A stretch of 64,000 nt of DNA from Nymphaea colorata. Its lineage: Eukaryota; Streptophyta; Magnoliopsida; Nymphaeales; Nymphaeaceae. The notes beneath the pieces are model-generated. The model made no database searches, was not told the DNA's origin, and saw nothing but the letters and a program-made list of their open reading frames with translations. The position numbers were made by a program, and so were the translations under genes. The stretch covers positions 13,437,868 through 13,501,867 of the forward strand of contig NC_045150.1 in the NCBI RefSeq assembly GCF_008831285.2, read 5' to 3'. Within the stretch, counting starts at the first letter, position 1; every line of letters starts with the position of its first letter. This document shows, piece after piece, positions 33,529-45,023 of this stretch.

Positions 33529-34104
33529 ATGGAGGGAGCTACCGAGGAGAAGGGCATCTGCTCTCATGGTTGTGGTGCCGATGGAACAGAGACATCCTGG
33601 CAAGCTTCCCAAGGAGACGATGAACAGAAATTTGATGTTTTCTTAAGTTTTAGAGGACCCGACACCCGTAAGGGATTCATTGCCCATCTTTATGATGCCT
33701 TGGTAACAAGCGGCATCTCTACTTTCATAGATAACGTGAATTTGGAGAAGGGTGAGAGGGTGAATAACTTGTCTAGGTACATAGAAAGGTCGAGGATGTT
33801 TGTGCCCATTATCTCTAAGGGTTACGTTGATTCCAAGTGGTGTTTGAGAGAGATTACCAAGATGGTGGAGTGCTGGAGGGTGAAGCCAAGGAGGCTCATC
33901 ATTCCTGTATTCTTCGGTGTCGAACCTTCTCATGTTGGGAATCAGAAAGGTCGTTTAAAGCGAAAGTTCCAGAGACATGAGAATAATGAGGAACTAAAGG
34001 AAGAGGTGAGCGACTGGAAGAATACTTTGCATGAGGTTGGAAAGATATCGGGGTTCACCCTAAAGGATGCAAATGGGTATGCTCTTAGTCACATTTCTCT
34101 CTGA
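33529..34104 (+). CDS. TIR-domain protein (TIR-only or first exon of a TNL)
   Basis: 191 codons from the first ATG. After about 34 poorly conserved residues comes a TIR domain (35-175): FDVFLSFRGPDTRKGFIAHL, IDNVNLEKGERVNNLSRYIE, FVPIISKGYVDSKWCLREI, RLIIPVFFGVEPSHV. The glutamate needed for TIR NADase activity in plants is present (E108 in SKWCLRE), as is the conserved RG.DTR loop. Plant TIRs signal through small nucleotides to EDS1 complexes. No NB-ARC or LRR follows before Copia sequence at 34.35 kb. A donor-like site (AATGG|GTATGC) lies 30 nt before the stop at the position where TNL TIR exons usually end, so this may be an orphaned exon 1. The open frame is otherwise undamaged. Confidence 0.85.
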   Translation: MEGATEEKGICSHGCGADGTETSWQASQGDDEQKFDVFLSFRGPDTRKGFIAHLYDALVTSGISTFIDNVNLEKGERVNNLSRYIERSRMFVPIISKGYVDSKWCLREITKMVECWRVKPRRLIIPVFFGVEPSHVGNQKGRLKRKFQRHENNEELKEEVSDWKNTLHEVGKISGFTLKDANGYALSHISL

Positions 34105-34353
34105 TCTCTAGACTAGCGTTCCATTTCCTGTTGAAATTTCTGACGCCGTGTAAACGACAATGAGCTTCGGACATTGCCACCTCTCCTTCGGGTCCCCTAA
34201 TCTCAAGAAGTTTCAACTTTCATTACAGTAAGAATCCACGTCTATTCATCTCATCTTATCAATGAGATAATAGGGATAAAGTTTTTTTTTGTTCTAGCAA
34301 CTAGGAAAACTTTACAAGATCTGTCATATATATATATTTTTTTGTTCCAGCAA
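34105..34353. repeat. Intergenic with a ~55-bp tandem duplication
   Basis: TTCTAGCAACTAGGAAAACT at 34293 recurs as TTCCAGCAACTAGGAAAACT at about 34345, each followed by TTTACAAGATCTGTCATAT and an AT run. Confidence 0.65.
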
Positions 34354-34374
34354 CTAGGAAAACTTTACAAGATC

Positions 34375-34389
34375 TGTCATATCTATATA

Positions 34390-34430
<41 letters not shown>

Positions 34431-34443
34431 TATATATATATAA
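34375..34443. repeat. (AT)n microsatellite at the Copia edge
   Basis: About 65 bp of nearly pure TA dinucleotides, reading as an Ile/Tyr run in the truncated RT frame on minus. Confidence 0.85.
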
Positions 34444-35134
34444 GAGTGTATGATCTCCATCTCCTTGATGATATCCATATTGTTTCATTACAAGTCTAAG
34501 TCGTTCAAACCATGCTCGAGGGGATTGTTTAAGCCAATACAAAGCTTTCCTTAGCTTAAAACATTTTCCAGTTTCCTATATCTTGGAGGCATACACATAT
34601 ACACTTCCTCTTCAAGGTCTCCATTTAGAAAAGCGTTCTTGACATCAAGTTGGTACATCTTCCACTCCTTTATCACTACTAAGGAGATAATGACTCTGAC
34701 AGTCTTCATCTTCACAATAGGAGCAAAGGTCTCCAAGTAGTCAATTTCATATTTCTGACTGAACCCCTTGGCAATAAGTCAAGCTTTATATCTGTCTACA
34801 CTCTCATTTGACTTATATTTAATGGTGTAAACCCACTTGGATCCTACCAGATGAGCCGCTTCAGGAATCTTTACCACTTCCCATGTCATTTTCTGTTCAA
34901 GGCTTCTATATCTTCTTGCATTGCATAAGTCCACTTGGAATCACTCTGAGCCTCAACAGCAGTCCTAGAAATCACAACCAAAGAAAGAGATGATACAAAA
35001 CAATTGTATTCCTTGCTCAGTCTAGAATATGACATCATTGACATGAAGTTACCAAAAGGGTGTTGAGTACATGACCTGACATCCTTTCTGAGTGCAATGG
35101 AAGCATGTAGATATGCCATGGAAGCATGTATCAC
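34444..35134 (-). pseudogene. Copia reverse transcriptase N-terminal part
   Basis: From right to left on minus: SNFMSMMSYSRLSKEY-type linker, [70 protein letters not shown], then the microsatellite. The YVDD box is not reached. Several shifts are present. At 35134 it abuts Gypsy sequence in the same orientation. Confidence 0.85.
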
Positions 35135-35139
35135 ATATG

Positions 35140-36265
35140 TGTTGATTTGTCATTTCAATACCTCTTGACGAACTTGTGACAATCTTGTTGCATGGTTGCC
35201 AATAGTAGCCAGCTCAAATCAATTGTTTGATGAAATTTTGAGGTCCAGCATGCCTTCTGTAAATTCCTTTGTGGGCTTCTTGGATCATTTCTTGAGCTTC
35301 CTACTTGACATCATGAATATTCTGATCTAAAGCCACATCTATTTAATCTTCTTGCCAATATCAAATATCTAATTGACATGTGCTATATGGCTGTCTGCTC
35401 TTTGTTTGGAAATATCTCAAGAGAATTCACCTCTTTCCAAGTAATTCTTGATGTTTTGGTACTAAGGATCTATATTTGAATCAACTTGGTTGATCTGTTT
35501 TAGAGGGTGGTATGCTGGTTGAGTCAGTCTTCAACCATTAAAACTCTACTTGACTCATTTTTCTTGAAAGTGATGATGGATCCTAGGCTGACAAGATGCC
35601 TGCAAATTGATTAAATTCCTTTTTGGAATGAAATAGCTCGAATTCCTTTGTAATTGTTGCACCAAGGCTCGAGTGACTTCCTAGTGGGATGTCAATTTTG
35701 CATCTTTCACCTTCCATTTTTCATTGACTTGGTTCACGATTAGTAGAGAGTCAACATAAGCATGAACATTTTCGATGTTGAAACTGAGCAATATTCTGAG
35801 TCCATGTTTCAATGCTTCATATTTAGCAATGTTGTGAGTGGATATGAATTCGGACCTAAGATAATAAGGGATCATCTCCTTTTCATGAGTAATTGGGAGA
35901 ATCCCAACACCTATTCCATCCATGTCCTTGGAGTGGTCAAAAAACATTGTCTATGGCTGAGTGGTTTCAATGTATAAAACTTGCTCATTAAGGAAGTCAT
36001 CATTGGTCTTCAGCTGTTCAACCAATGGAAAGTCTACTAACTGATCAATCAATGCTTGTCTCTTGATGGACTTTTGAAAAATGGACTCTAAGTCATACAT
36101 CATGAGGAGTACCTACCATTTGTCAAATTTTCCTATGAGAAATGGCTGATGTATGATATATTTGAGAGGATTTAATCTTGATACCGCCTTGCTTTTACAG
36201 GAAAGCATGTAATGTCTCAATGTCTGACATATCTTAACAAGGAAGAGACTCATTTTCTCCATCAT
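35140..36265 (-). pseudogene. Ty3/Gypsy RNase H and integrase start
   Basis: Right to left: the RT/RNase H connection (LRHYMLSCK-like, NPLKYIIHQPFLIGKFDKW), SIKRQALIDQLVDFPL, a second RNase H domain on 35947-35681 (FDHSKDMDGIGVGI, IAKYEALKHGLRILL, YVDSLLIVNQVN), then the integrase zinc finger (EMIQEAHKGIYRRH, AGYYWQP) near 35290-35170. This is the only Gypsy sequence recognised in the window. It is degenerate and lacks LTRs, RT core and chromodomain. Confidence 0.8.
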
Positions 36266-36299
36266 TGAATACTGAAGGTTTTGCAGACATAATATATCG

Positions 36300-36707
36300 T
36301 GTGTAATATTGTGAAACCTTCTTCATATTGTGCTAAATATCCTCTACAAGGCAATGCAGGTAGCAGACGATGCAGGGAGAGGCGATGACAGGAGCATCTA
36401 CAGAGACACGGTGGAGGAAGATGGGAGACAGGAGATGGGAGGCGACGTCGCAGGAAACAATGGCGAGACTTGCCACGGCAACAGGGGCGATGACGTCGGC
36501 CGACGACATTGGAGCAGCAGGGGCAATGTTGGAGCAGCAGGGCCGAGATCAGGCAGGCAACGGGTGTCCGAGCAATGGTCGATGGTGTACGAGAGAAAGG
36601 CAAAGGGTGACGGCAGGAAGCAGGGGACGCGGCGGAGAGAGACGGAACTTCACAGCAACTCGTCGGGCCAAAAAATCCCTCTTTTCAGAGATTCGGCTTT
36701 GATACCA
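36300..36707 (-). other. Copia leader and primer-binding site
   Basis: A GC-rich leader lies between the LTR and the missing gag. The primer-binding site is the complement of TGGTATCAAAGCC (36695-36707), one base different from the TGGTATCAGAGC type used by the other elements here. Frames of 110-127 codons on both strands (36262-36857) arise from this GC-rich tract and are not supported as genes. Confidence 0.6.
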
Positions 36708-36950
36708 TGTTGAAACAGAAAAAGCCAGTTGAACAATGAACAGATACAGATGTAACATGGAAAACCCCTCAACTAGAGGGAAAAAAACCACGGGTGAGAG
36801 TGACTGGTGCCCACTAGCAACCAGACACTCTCTCTCTCTTAGATTTTCATTAACCATGAAAAGATGGATTACTAGGGTATAAATAAAACCACAACATTAC
36901 AAAGCGGATCGGGTCTAGACCCAGACCCGAAACAACCAAACCCGTCAACA
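36708..36950 (-). repeat. 243-bp Copia 5' LTR
   Basis: TGTTGAAAC...CGTCAACA, adjacent to the primer-binding site. It shares the CCAC(G/A)GG(T/C)(G/A)AGAGTGACT block with the LTR at 24299-24826, so both belong to related Tork-like families. Confidence 0.75.
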
Positions 36951-37400
36951 CATGTGATATCTGCACTACCAACATATTGGGGCTTGTCAGTTTGTTTTTC
37001 TCATAGTACATGTAAGAAGCTCGAAAGTATGTGTGAAAATTTTTATGGGAAGGTATGGAAATATCTAAGGCATGCCACCATGTGAGATTGGGTAAACTAT
37101 GTTTGTCATATGAAGAAGGAAGAGTAGGGCTTTGATAAACTACATCATGATATGATCAGCAGCTCCAAGAGTATCGCTGAAGGAAGTAACATTGGAGGAG
37201 ATTACGCTAGATGAAATCACGTCCAGGCCAACAAAATCAAATCCAAGATTTTAGCTAGAAGAAATTATGATAATGATGATTCTAGAATGACAACCACCTC
37301 AAAAAAGGAAAAACTGCAAGATCTTGTAAATCAATCTAATCCGAAGATATATGGGATTGATGAACAAATGAATTGAATATAAATGAAATCTCTCATCTTG
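36951..37400. other. Intergenic or LTR-proximal sequence
   Basis: The later part (37145-37509) may be the U3-U5 of the next Copia LTR, judging by the primer-binding site at 37510, but I see no second LTR to define it. Nothing else is recognised. Confidence 0.35.
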
Positions 37401-37509
37401 TGAAAATAACAAGTGAGATATCTTTCCCTTTGTGGATGTAGACTAACAAGCCGAACCACGTTAAAATGTTGTCAATTCCTTTCTCCTCTCTCTAGCTTAA
37501 GGTTTACTA

Positions 37510-37521
37510 TGGTATCAGAGC
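37510..37521 (+). promoter_or_regulatory. Primer-binding site of a plus-strand Copia
   Basis: TGGTATCAGAGC follows LTR-like sequence ending GGTTTACTA. Confidence 0.8.
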
Positions 37522-38148
37522 TTCAGGTTGATCAACTTGAGCTATATAGATTGAAGGAGATCAAGGTGCTGCAAAACAGAGAAGCACCTATGAAGAACAA
37601 GATATCGCAGGAAATAGTGGGCCAAATCCCTCGCACGTTTCAACCCTAGTGATCGGTTGAAGCTGAAAGTTGGGGCGTCCACTCCTCACAAGAATAACGC
37701 ATTACTATCCAATTTTCATTAGAATCGGAGCTGGCATTGATTTTTTTTTTAATTCTGCGAGTCAGGCAGTCCTGAACAGCGTCTGAAGCAAAACAGAGCC
37801 TATATTTCTGTTTGCCGTCTTCCTCCATGTTGGTTCCACCGAAGCCCTTTTCACACAAAGTTGGACGTGCACTATGTCATCACAATCACCAAACAACAAC
37901 TTTATAGTATGCCTGCAGCACCACCAAATTCTGGTTCAGACGTCATGAATCTGTAAGTCTCGAGCATTTCCTATCTATAAAACTGTCCTCCGACAACTAT
38001 TTACTTTGGAAATCTTAGTTTATTCCTATGCTCATTAATATGATGAATATATGATGGTTGTTCAATGCAAATCAGTTATTGCTAGTGAGGATGGCAAGGA
38101 CTATTTTAATCTTACTTTTCTGAATGCACGAGTGACACTTTTACTAAG

Positions 38149-40085
38149 TTGGATTTTTCATCTCTTAGTGAAGTCGTGCACAGTCAGGTTGTAGGCCTTG
38201 ATTCATCATACAAGGCCTGGACCACCATAAAGCGTATATACGCGGCTCAGTCAAGAGCAAAAGTGCCGCAATTAAAATCTTCCCTGCAAAACCTGAAGGA
38301 GGGAACTGAATCCATAACAACCTATTTTCACAAAGCCAAAGACATAGCTCACCAATTAGCTATGGACTCCAAACGAGTCGATGAAGAAGATTTGGTTATG
38401 AACATTCTTTCTGGCCTTCCTGTAGAGGAATATGACACCCTAAAAGTCTCCTTGCGCACTTGTGTTGACACTATAAATTTGGAGGAGTTAAAGTCTTTAC
38501 TTATTATCCAAGAATTTGAAATATCCAAACCTGCAAGTTTTGAAGATCCTTCAGCCTATATAGTACATCGACAACAAAACTTCAAGAATCACCACTATCG
38601 TGGAAAACCTGAGCAGCAAAGAAGGCATCCAGGACATCGCTCTCAGGATAAAGTCGTCAACTATCACACTTGTGGTAACCGTGGACATCTTGCTTCTCAA
38701 GGTCAAACTGTATGTCAAGCTTGCAGGAAATCAGGACACGGTGCACTACATTGTAAATTATATAAATTCCAAAAGGAGTCATCGTCCCCAGAAGCGTATC
38801 ACATGGAAATTACACCTCAAGCAGATGATGGTTTTTGGTATCTAGACACCTGGCTACTCATCATGTGACTGCTGATCAGAATAAACTTTTTGTTCACTCA
38901 GAGTATTAAAGGAAGGATCAATTGAGAGTTGGAAATGGTACTGGTCTGCAAATCAAGAATGTTGGTAATGCTTCTCTCTATAGTTCAAATTCAAAATTTC
39001 TCATAAATAACGTGTTGCATGTTCCTAGTATTTCTAAAAATCTACTGTCTGTGCATAAATTTGCTCGTGACAATGATGTGTTTGAATTTGACGCAAATTG
39101 TTGTTATGTTAAGAATCAGACAATAGGGGAGAAACTTCTGCAGGGAACAAATAAAGGAGGTTTATATCAGCTAAAGTTATACCAATATGCAACTCGTCAG
39201 AAAACAACATTTGTTGGAGAACAGGTCTCAGTTGATCATAAGCATAATCGAATGGGACATCCTGATTTTAGAACTGTGATACATGTTTTGAATAAATTTG
39301 CTTTACCTATTGATAGTAGGGCTTATAATAAGATATGTGATGCATGTCAAAGAGGGAAAAGTCATGTTCTTCCTTTTGCTCAAACGCAACATAAGATTGA
39401 TGCTCCACTTTATTTAATTTTTATTGATGTTTGGGGACCATCGGCCACTCCATCGTTGCATAGTTATAGTTACTATGTTAATTTTATGGATGATTTCTCT
39501 CGCTTCTCTTGGATATACATCATTAAAAATAGATCAGATGTCCTTTCTGTTTTCTAAACATTTGAAGTTATGGTAGAAAGACAATTTGATCGAAAGATCA
39601 AAGTAGTTCAAAGCAACTGGGGAGGAGAATATCGAACTGTCTCTACCTACCTCAAACAGATTGGTATTATTCACAAGTTGCCTGCCCTCATGCTCATCAG
39701 CAAAATATTAGCATAGAAAGCAAACACAGACATATAGTCGATGTCAGACTAACACTTCTTGCACATGCCAGTTTACCTTATAAATATTGGGATTTTGCTT
39801 TTAGAATTGCTGTCTTTTTTATCAATAGAATGCCATCACAGGTTCTTAAAATGCAATCACCATATCAAGTTTTATTCAAACACTCTCTGGATTATAAATT
39901 TTTAAAGGTTTTTGGATGTGCCTGCTATCCATGTCTTTGTGATTTCAACTCTCACAAATTATAGTTTTGCAGCAAGAAACATGTCTTTCTTGGTTACAAC
40001 AGCATGCACAAATGATACATTTGCCTCGATCCAGATACGAGCAAACTCTTATTAGTAGACATGTGGTATTTGATAAAGGAGTACT
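38149..40085 (+). pseudogene. Copia gag, protease and integrase, broken
   Basis: Gag 38149-38868: SYKAWTTIKRIYAAQSRAKV, SITTYFHKAKDIAHQLA, then a damaged and an intact CCHC knuckle (CQACRKSGHGALHC). The protease WYLDT...HHVTAD site has a frameshift just after DT (about 38850) and a stop shortly after. Integrase 38922-39557: VGNGTGLQIKNVGNASL, PSISKNLLSVHKFA, NRMGHPDFRTVIHVLNKF, CDACQRGKSH, FIDVWGPSATPS. A TAA at 39556 is followed in frame by more core sequence (VERQFDRKIKVVQSNWGGEY). Broken C-terminal pieces run to about 40085 (ICLDPDTSKL). RT, RNase H and the 3' LTR are absent. Confidence 0.88.
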
Positions 40086-40089
40086 TGAT

Positions 40090-40982
40090 TGGGGATGTAA
40101 ATGGGTGGGATTGAGGATGGAATAATGGATCTGAGATGAAATTTTTGAAAATTTTATAACTGTTTTGGGTGTGATAATAAAGCCAGCTCCCCAACTGATC
40201 GGCTGTTCGTAATCTGACATGTTGGTGACCTCACTGTCTACGGGTATCGTAAAATTATGGAATTAATATGCATGTTTTTAGTATATAATATATCACATTT
40301 CTATGACCTTGGCAATGCGATCTTAGACTAAAGATTTTCTTTTAATTTTGAAAATCTTTCACTTTTCTTTTTGAATTTCTTGATGTGGGCCCTTTTTTAA
40401 CTAATGATCGTCAATAAACACCTATTGTGACCTACCCTTTTCAGCTAAAGCTAAATTCAGTTGAAATCCTAGCTCTACCGGTAAACCGATTCCAGGATAG
40501 GTGCAAAGGGATCAGCTTCAACTCTGGATTTTTTTTTTTACCTAGTTAAACCAGAACCTTATTCTCTATGTATTGAGCCCATCTGAATCTAACACATTTT
40601 CACCCCTAAAGCGTCGGTAGTTTGGTTGTTCTTTTTGCCAAACTGCCTCAAATCTATTTTTTGTAGGATGATATCCATTCAAACCTGAGCTTTTAGTATT
40701 TTGTGACTTCTGTCCTAGTTTATGGCTCTCTTTTGGTGTTGAACCAACTAGGACGAAAAGTAGGTTGGAATCTGTCGGTTCAATTTTAGGCTTACCCATT
40801 AAAATTTTTTGTATTTTGTGCTCCTCATAATACCATGTATATGTGCTTTATATTTGTTACTGCTATTTGTGATTCGTTTACTTAGATTTTGTGATTTAGC
40901 TCCATTGACAATAGTAGTCTCATTGTCATTGTCATGCTTCCTTTGTGTCACATTAATCTTTTGACATTTGTGGCTTGTGCAG
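40090..40982. other. Non-coding stretch, nothing recognised
   Basis: AT-rich; no supported frame or repeat partner seen. Confidence 0.4.
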
Positions 40983-41108
40983 GTTTATCCGGTTTCGTTA
41001 CTAGGAGGCCAGCAATACATATCAACTCTTGAGAAGCCATTTCCCAATATTCCAATGGTTGCCTCTCAAGGTATCACAATAGGTCTCTCAGAAGAGCCAA
41101 ACATGTAA
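40983..41108 (+). CDS. Probable terminal exon, unidentified gene
   Basis: A pyrimidine-rich tract and AG precede a 42-codon open stretch ending in TAA: VYPVSLLGGQQYIS, TLEKPFPNIPMVASQG and LSEEPNM. The protein-like composition and clean acceptor suggest the last exon of a real gene whose upstream exons I do not see in this window. The last two thirds are duplicated at 49028 (MSTLEKPFPNILMVASQG), where the duplicate lacks the first residues. I cannot name the family. Confidence 0.4.
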   Translation, partial: VYPVSLLGGQQYISTLEKPFPNIPMVASQGITIGLSEEPNM

Positions 41109-43430
41109 TTGTCAAAGCATGTTTGGCAGCTAATTTTGTTCTCATTGCTTGATACATTGACTGTTCTTCATTTGTTCTCACTAATATTTGATCAACGGAA
41201 TTCTTTGTCAAAATTAGATGTCATTTATGGGAGCACGTTTTTGTTCAATGGAAAACCTCAATTAGAGCATCAAATGTACTTGGGATCAGATTCAAATTTG
41301 ATAGATTGATTATAAGATTTTGTTTAGGTTCAGGCATCTGCATTTAAATCACTGTCCGTTTGGATCTGAAAAGTGTATATTTTTTTTCTTTATCACTCCT
41401 TATCTGATCCAGCATGTTACCTGTCACCTTTTGTCACTGCTTGTAAGAGAATTGATGAAGTTCATTTTTTTACCTACTCAACACATTTGGTTTTCAAGCA
41501 CCCTTCTCTTAGAGAGAGAAGAGTTTCTACCTCCAATGAGATATTTCATTTGATGTCAATATCATTTCTAAAAAAAGAACTTTTCCATCTTGCTTAAAAA
41601 CATTTTAAACGCGTTTTTCACACAATGATATGCCTTCATTTTATTTTTAGTACCTCCTCGAGTACTAGGAGAAAATTTCAAATTTTTGTCGTCAATCAAT
41701 GGAAGAGGAAAACTTGAAAATCTTGAGTATGAACAATGAGGAAAAATCCTATGAAGCTGAGAAAGTCAAGAATAGAAGATGCTATTGACTCTGCTAATTA
41801 AGCATCTGCAAGGATTTAGCAAGAAAATACTCTAAGAGAGAAGCCACAATGCTCTGTAAAATCTTGACAGGTAGCAAAATGAGAGTTGAGAGATGGGCTT
41901 GGGGCTTGTGTAGTTGTTCTTCTAGGTCGGTAATCAAGAGTACTGGGTAGGCATATAGGTGATTTATGTCTATGCTGCGAAGATTACTGATTATAACTTT
42001 TGGATCATTGAAAGCCCGTAAGGTGAAGCGGTTGGATTCGTGACAAAACTACATATAACCACCAAAGTGTGGAGCTTCGTAGTAGCCTTTGGGGTGGAGA
42101 GGTATTCCTCAAGGTGAAGGTCGGCCTGAAAAATGAAATCGAAAGGAAAAAGCCAAATGCAAAAAAATGAACGAAAAAAGAAAAAGAAGAAGAAAAAAAA
42201 ACAAAATGTTTCTTTCAAGGAATGAAAGGCATGATGGCTGAACTTGCAGAAATTGAATGCGACAATCTTTTGCAGATGTGTAATTTTGGAGTCGAGTCTA
42301 CTCCTCTTTTTGATTTCCTAAGATGTTGAGGACCATTCCTTTATGTTCATATTTTGGAAATTGAGAGAGATCCTTCTAGAGATTCAACAACATTGATGTG
42401 AAATGGATCTTGATGCTTGTACAGTACTGCGAGTAAATGAAAGACATATTATTTACACAACACGAGCACTCAAGCTTATGAGTTGATGGACGATTTATGA
42501 ACTATTTCAAACTAAAAGTTTGACATCTCTTTGATATTTCTTGGTTTTCTAAGTGTAGGAGACACTAACCCAATCCCCTTTAGTCTTGTAATATACTGCC
42601 CCTTTCATTACCAAGCCACTAGTACGTTAATTGAATACACAAAACCTCTCATATACCCAAGTTGAGTGTGATCCCATCATCTCCTCTATCTTAAGAGAGA
42701 CATGCCTTTCAAGATAGAAGATTAAACGAGAACCATCATTTCATCTTAATTGTCTTAATTGCTTGGTTTTTTGTTGTGGACAACTATCCCTCTGGCCAAA
42801 TAGGCTTGAAAAAGTCAACATTCAAAAGTCAGCCCATGACAACTTGATTACTTTGATAAGTATAATCTGATCAAGTTCGTGGGTGTGTTGGTTGTGTCAC
42901 ATTCTGGTATAGTCTTTAAATTACATATCATACATTGCTTAGGTTAGTAGGTTGCTTGACTGAATATCTATGAGAACCACTTTGCATCTCACATCCAACT
43001 TTGGTTATGATACAATCATGTGTTTTGCTAACATGGGAGCCAACATTTTAAAAATATGCCAAGCTATTTTGTTCACATCCAACTCGGTTATGATACAATG
43101 ATGTGGTTGCTAACATGGAAGCCTACATTTTAAAAATATGCCAAGCTTTGTCTCTAGGGTGCTAGAAAAGTTTTGGTTTCTCAGAATGCAATTGTTCAAG
43201 TAGGAGAAGAAACTGAACTACTGGTTGGTTTGATCAAGGTAATTGTGGTTATTATTCTTTGTCGATGTTGGAAAGTTCATTAAGCATGTCATTTTTTGTT
43301 CCGGTGTTGAAAAGTGAGAGTAGCTTTATGACAATGATCAGCACATAGAGTCTATTGGTTCCAGAATTTCTTTATCCATGCATCATTCTGCAGCAGTAAT
43401 TTGAAAAAGCCATCTTATGTTTTTGTGATA
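41018..43430. repeat. 2.4-kb direct repeat, copy 1
   Basis: Collinear with 49028-51480 at high identity. Most differences are single bases missing from this copy inside short homopolymers or doublets. The start overlaps the probable terminal exon at 40983. No transposon protein is recognisable in it, so it may be a segmental duplication or a non-autonomous element. Confidence 0.9.
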
Positions 43431-43639
43431 AGCACGTTTTTCCTTTAGAGAATATACGGACGACCAAATGGTCTTTTGGCTGGCAATTTTGTTGAAGGTA
43501 TCACTTTTTTGCAAGCCAAAAGATCTCTGTAAACATTCAGCATGTTCAAGTAGACTTCCTCAGGAATCCATAAATTCATAAAATTGTGATGTGTCAAGGA
43601 TCCATATTAGTGTGAATTTCATTTTCACCCACACACAGA

Positions 43640-44440
43640 ATTTGCTTGCATGGTGTTCATTTATTGTCTGGCTTGGTTATCTGCCTTGTTGTCCAACATG
43701 GAAGTAGATTTCTTGCTCTCCACACAGGACAAACTGTGAAATTTCAAACCATGTCTCAGTGCTTTGAAGTCAGACAAAATATCAAAAAGCTACTCCTGGC
43801 AAATAGAGGGCAGGAGCTGGTCGTGGCCAGCAAAAATGAACGAGCTCCACCACATGACCTTCATAAAAATTCAACAAGCACAGGACACTCTAAAACTGTA
43901 TAACATGCATAAAAGCCTACTTCAAACCATGCAATATCTCAGGCATTGGGAGCTCAGGAAAACAGGCAAAGTCAATTAACCCGAAGCCTTCTGCTAACTT
44001 AGCTGCAGCTTCTAATTATGCTACAGATGATCAAGACAAGAAAAAGGCCAGAATCCAAAAACCTCAAACTTCCTTGGTGGCTTTGATGGAAACAAAGCAC
44101 TCTTATTTTAATTTGTGAGCTCAGCTCAGGGAGAGAATTATCCATCTCTTAGCCTTTCCTTTATTATCAAGGGAACATAGCCTTTCTGTTTAGTTCAGAC
44201 AAGTACGACTGGTTGTCAATTTCTGCTAGATGTTCTTCAACAAAGGATAAAATACTGGCTCTTCGAAGTATAAAACCTGATGCAGTTCACGGAAAAGCTG
44301 GTGTCCTGAGCTCCCTATGCCTGAGATATTGGTTTGCAGGAAGGCTTTCATACATGTTACACAGTTCAGAGTCATGTGTTTGTTGGTCATCATTTGAAGA
44401 TGAGTTGGAGCAAGTTTTTTTGGGAAGTTTATATTGTTGG
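43640..44440. repeat. Imperfect inverted repeat with coding-like content
   Basis: About 43880-43985 on plus (KLYNMHKSLLQTMQYLRHWE) resembles the reverse complement of about 44260-44380 (LCNMYESLPANQYLRHRE). Two diverged copies of one small gene piece thus face each other. I do not recognise the protein. Confidence 0.5.
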
Positions 44441-44449
44441 CACAAAAAA

Positions 44450-44676
44450 CTTGGACCAGACCCGATGAGCAGGTCGGGATTGGCATCACCGGGCCTCGAC
44501 CCGGCTATTATTATACACATTATTTATATTTTTAAAATAACTTTTTATTATGACCAAGCCGAGCGAACCCGAGCCTGAGTTTTGATTGTGGGGTCCGGAC
44601 TGAAGCCCGACTTTCAGACAACCCAGTTTAGACAGAACCAGTTTTTACATGACCGGGCCGGCCCGATGCCACCCCT
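44450..44676. repeat. hAT-like GC-rich repeat remnant
   Basis: The right end GATGCCACCCCTA (44664-44676) looks like a hAT terminal repeat. CCGGGCC/CCCGAGC-type words surround an AT-rich core. The matching left end is not found. Confidence 0.4.
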
Positions 44677-45023
44677 AGATGCAGTTTTCTTAATGTCTTG
44701 GATTTGGTTCTTCTTTTCAACAACGTAAAAGGAAGGTGCGACTCCCGCGTGCTCGTATAAGTATCGGGTTTTGAACGGTAAACCAAAACCAAGAAACGGG
44801 GGAAAGATTTCTTGTTTGTATTTCGTCTTCTCGCCGACCTCTTCCCGTTGCCTCTTACGATCTGCCTTCACCAAGGAGGGAGAGCACGAACGCAGCATGG
44901 CGATGGCTGGTTTCCGGTAAGATCGATCAGTTTCTCCTCTCTTTTTCTGATTTTTTCCTGCCATTTCTCTTTCCCTTTCTTGTTTTTCCGGCACTCGACT
45001 GGTTTTCTGAAGGAGGGAGAAGA

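Noticed and set aside
33529-34104. Joining the TIR gene and the LRR relic into one TNL gene
   Set aside because: They are 22 kb apart with nested transposons of different ages between them and the LRR piece upstream of the TIR, in the wrong order.
36262-36857. Overlapping 102-127 codon frames on both strands
   Set aside because: They lie in the GC-rich leader of a Copia element next to its primer-binding site.
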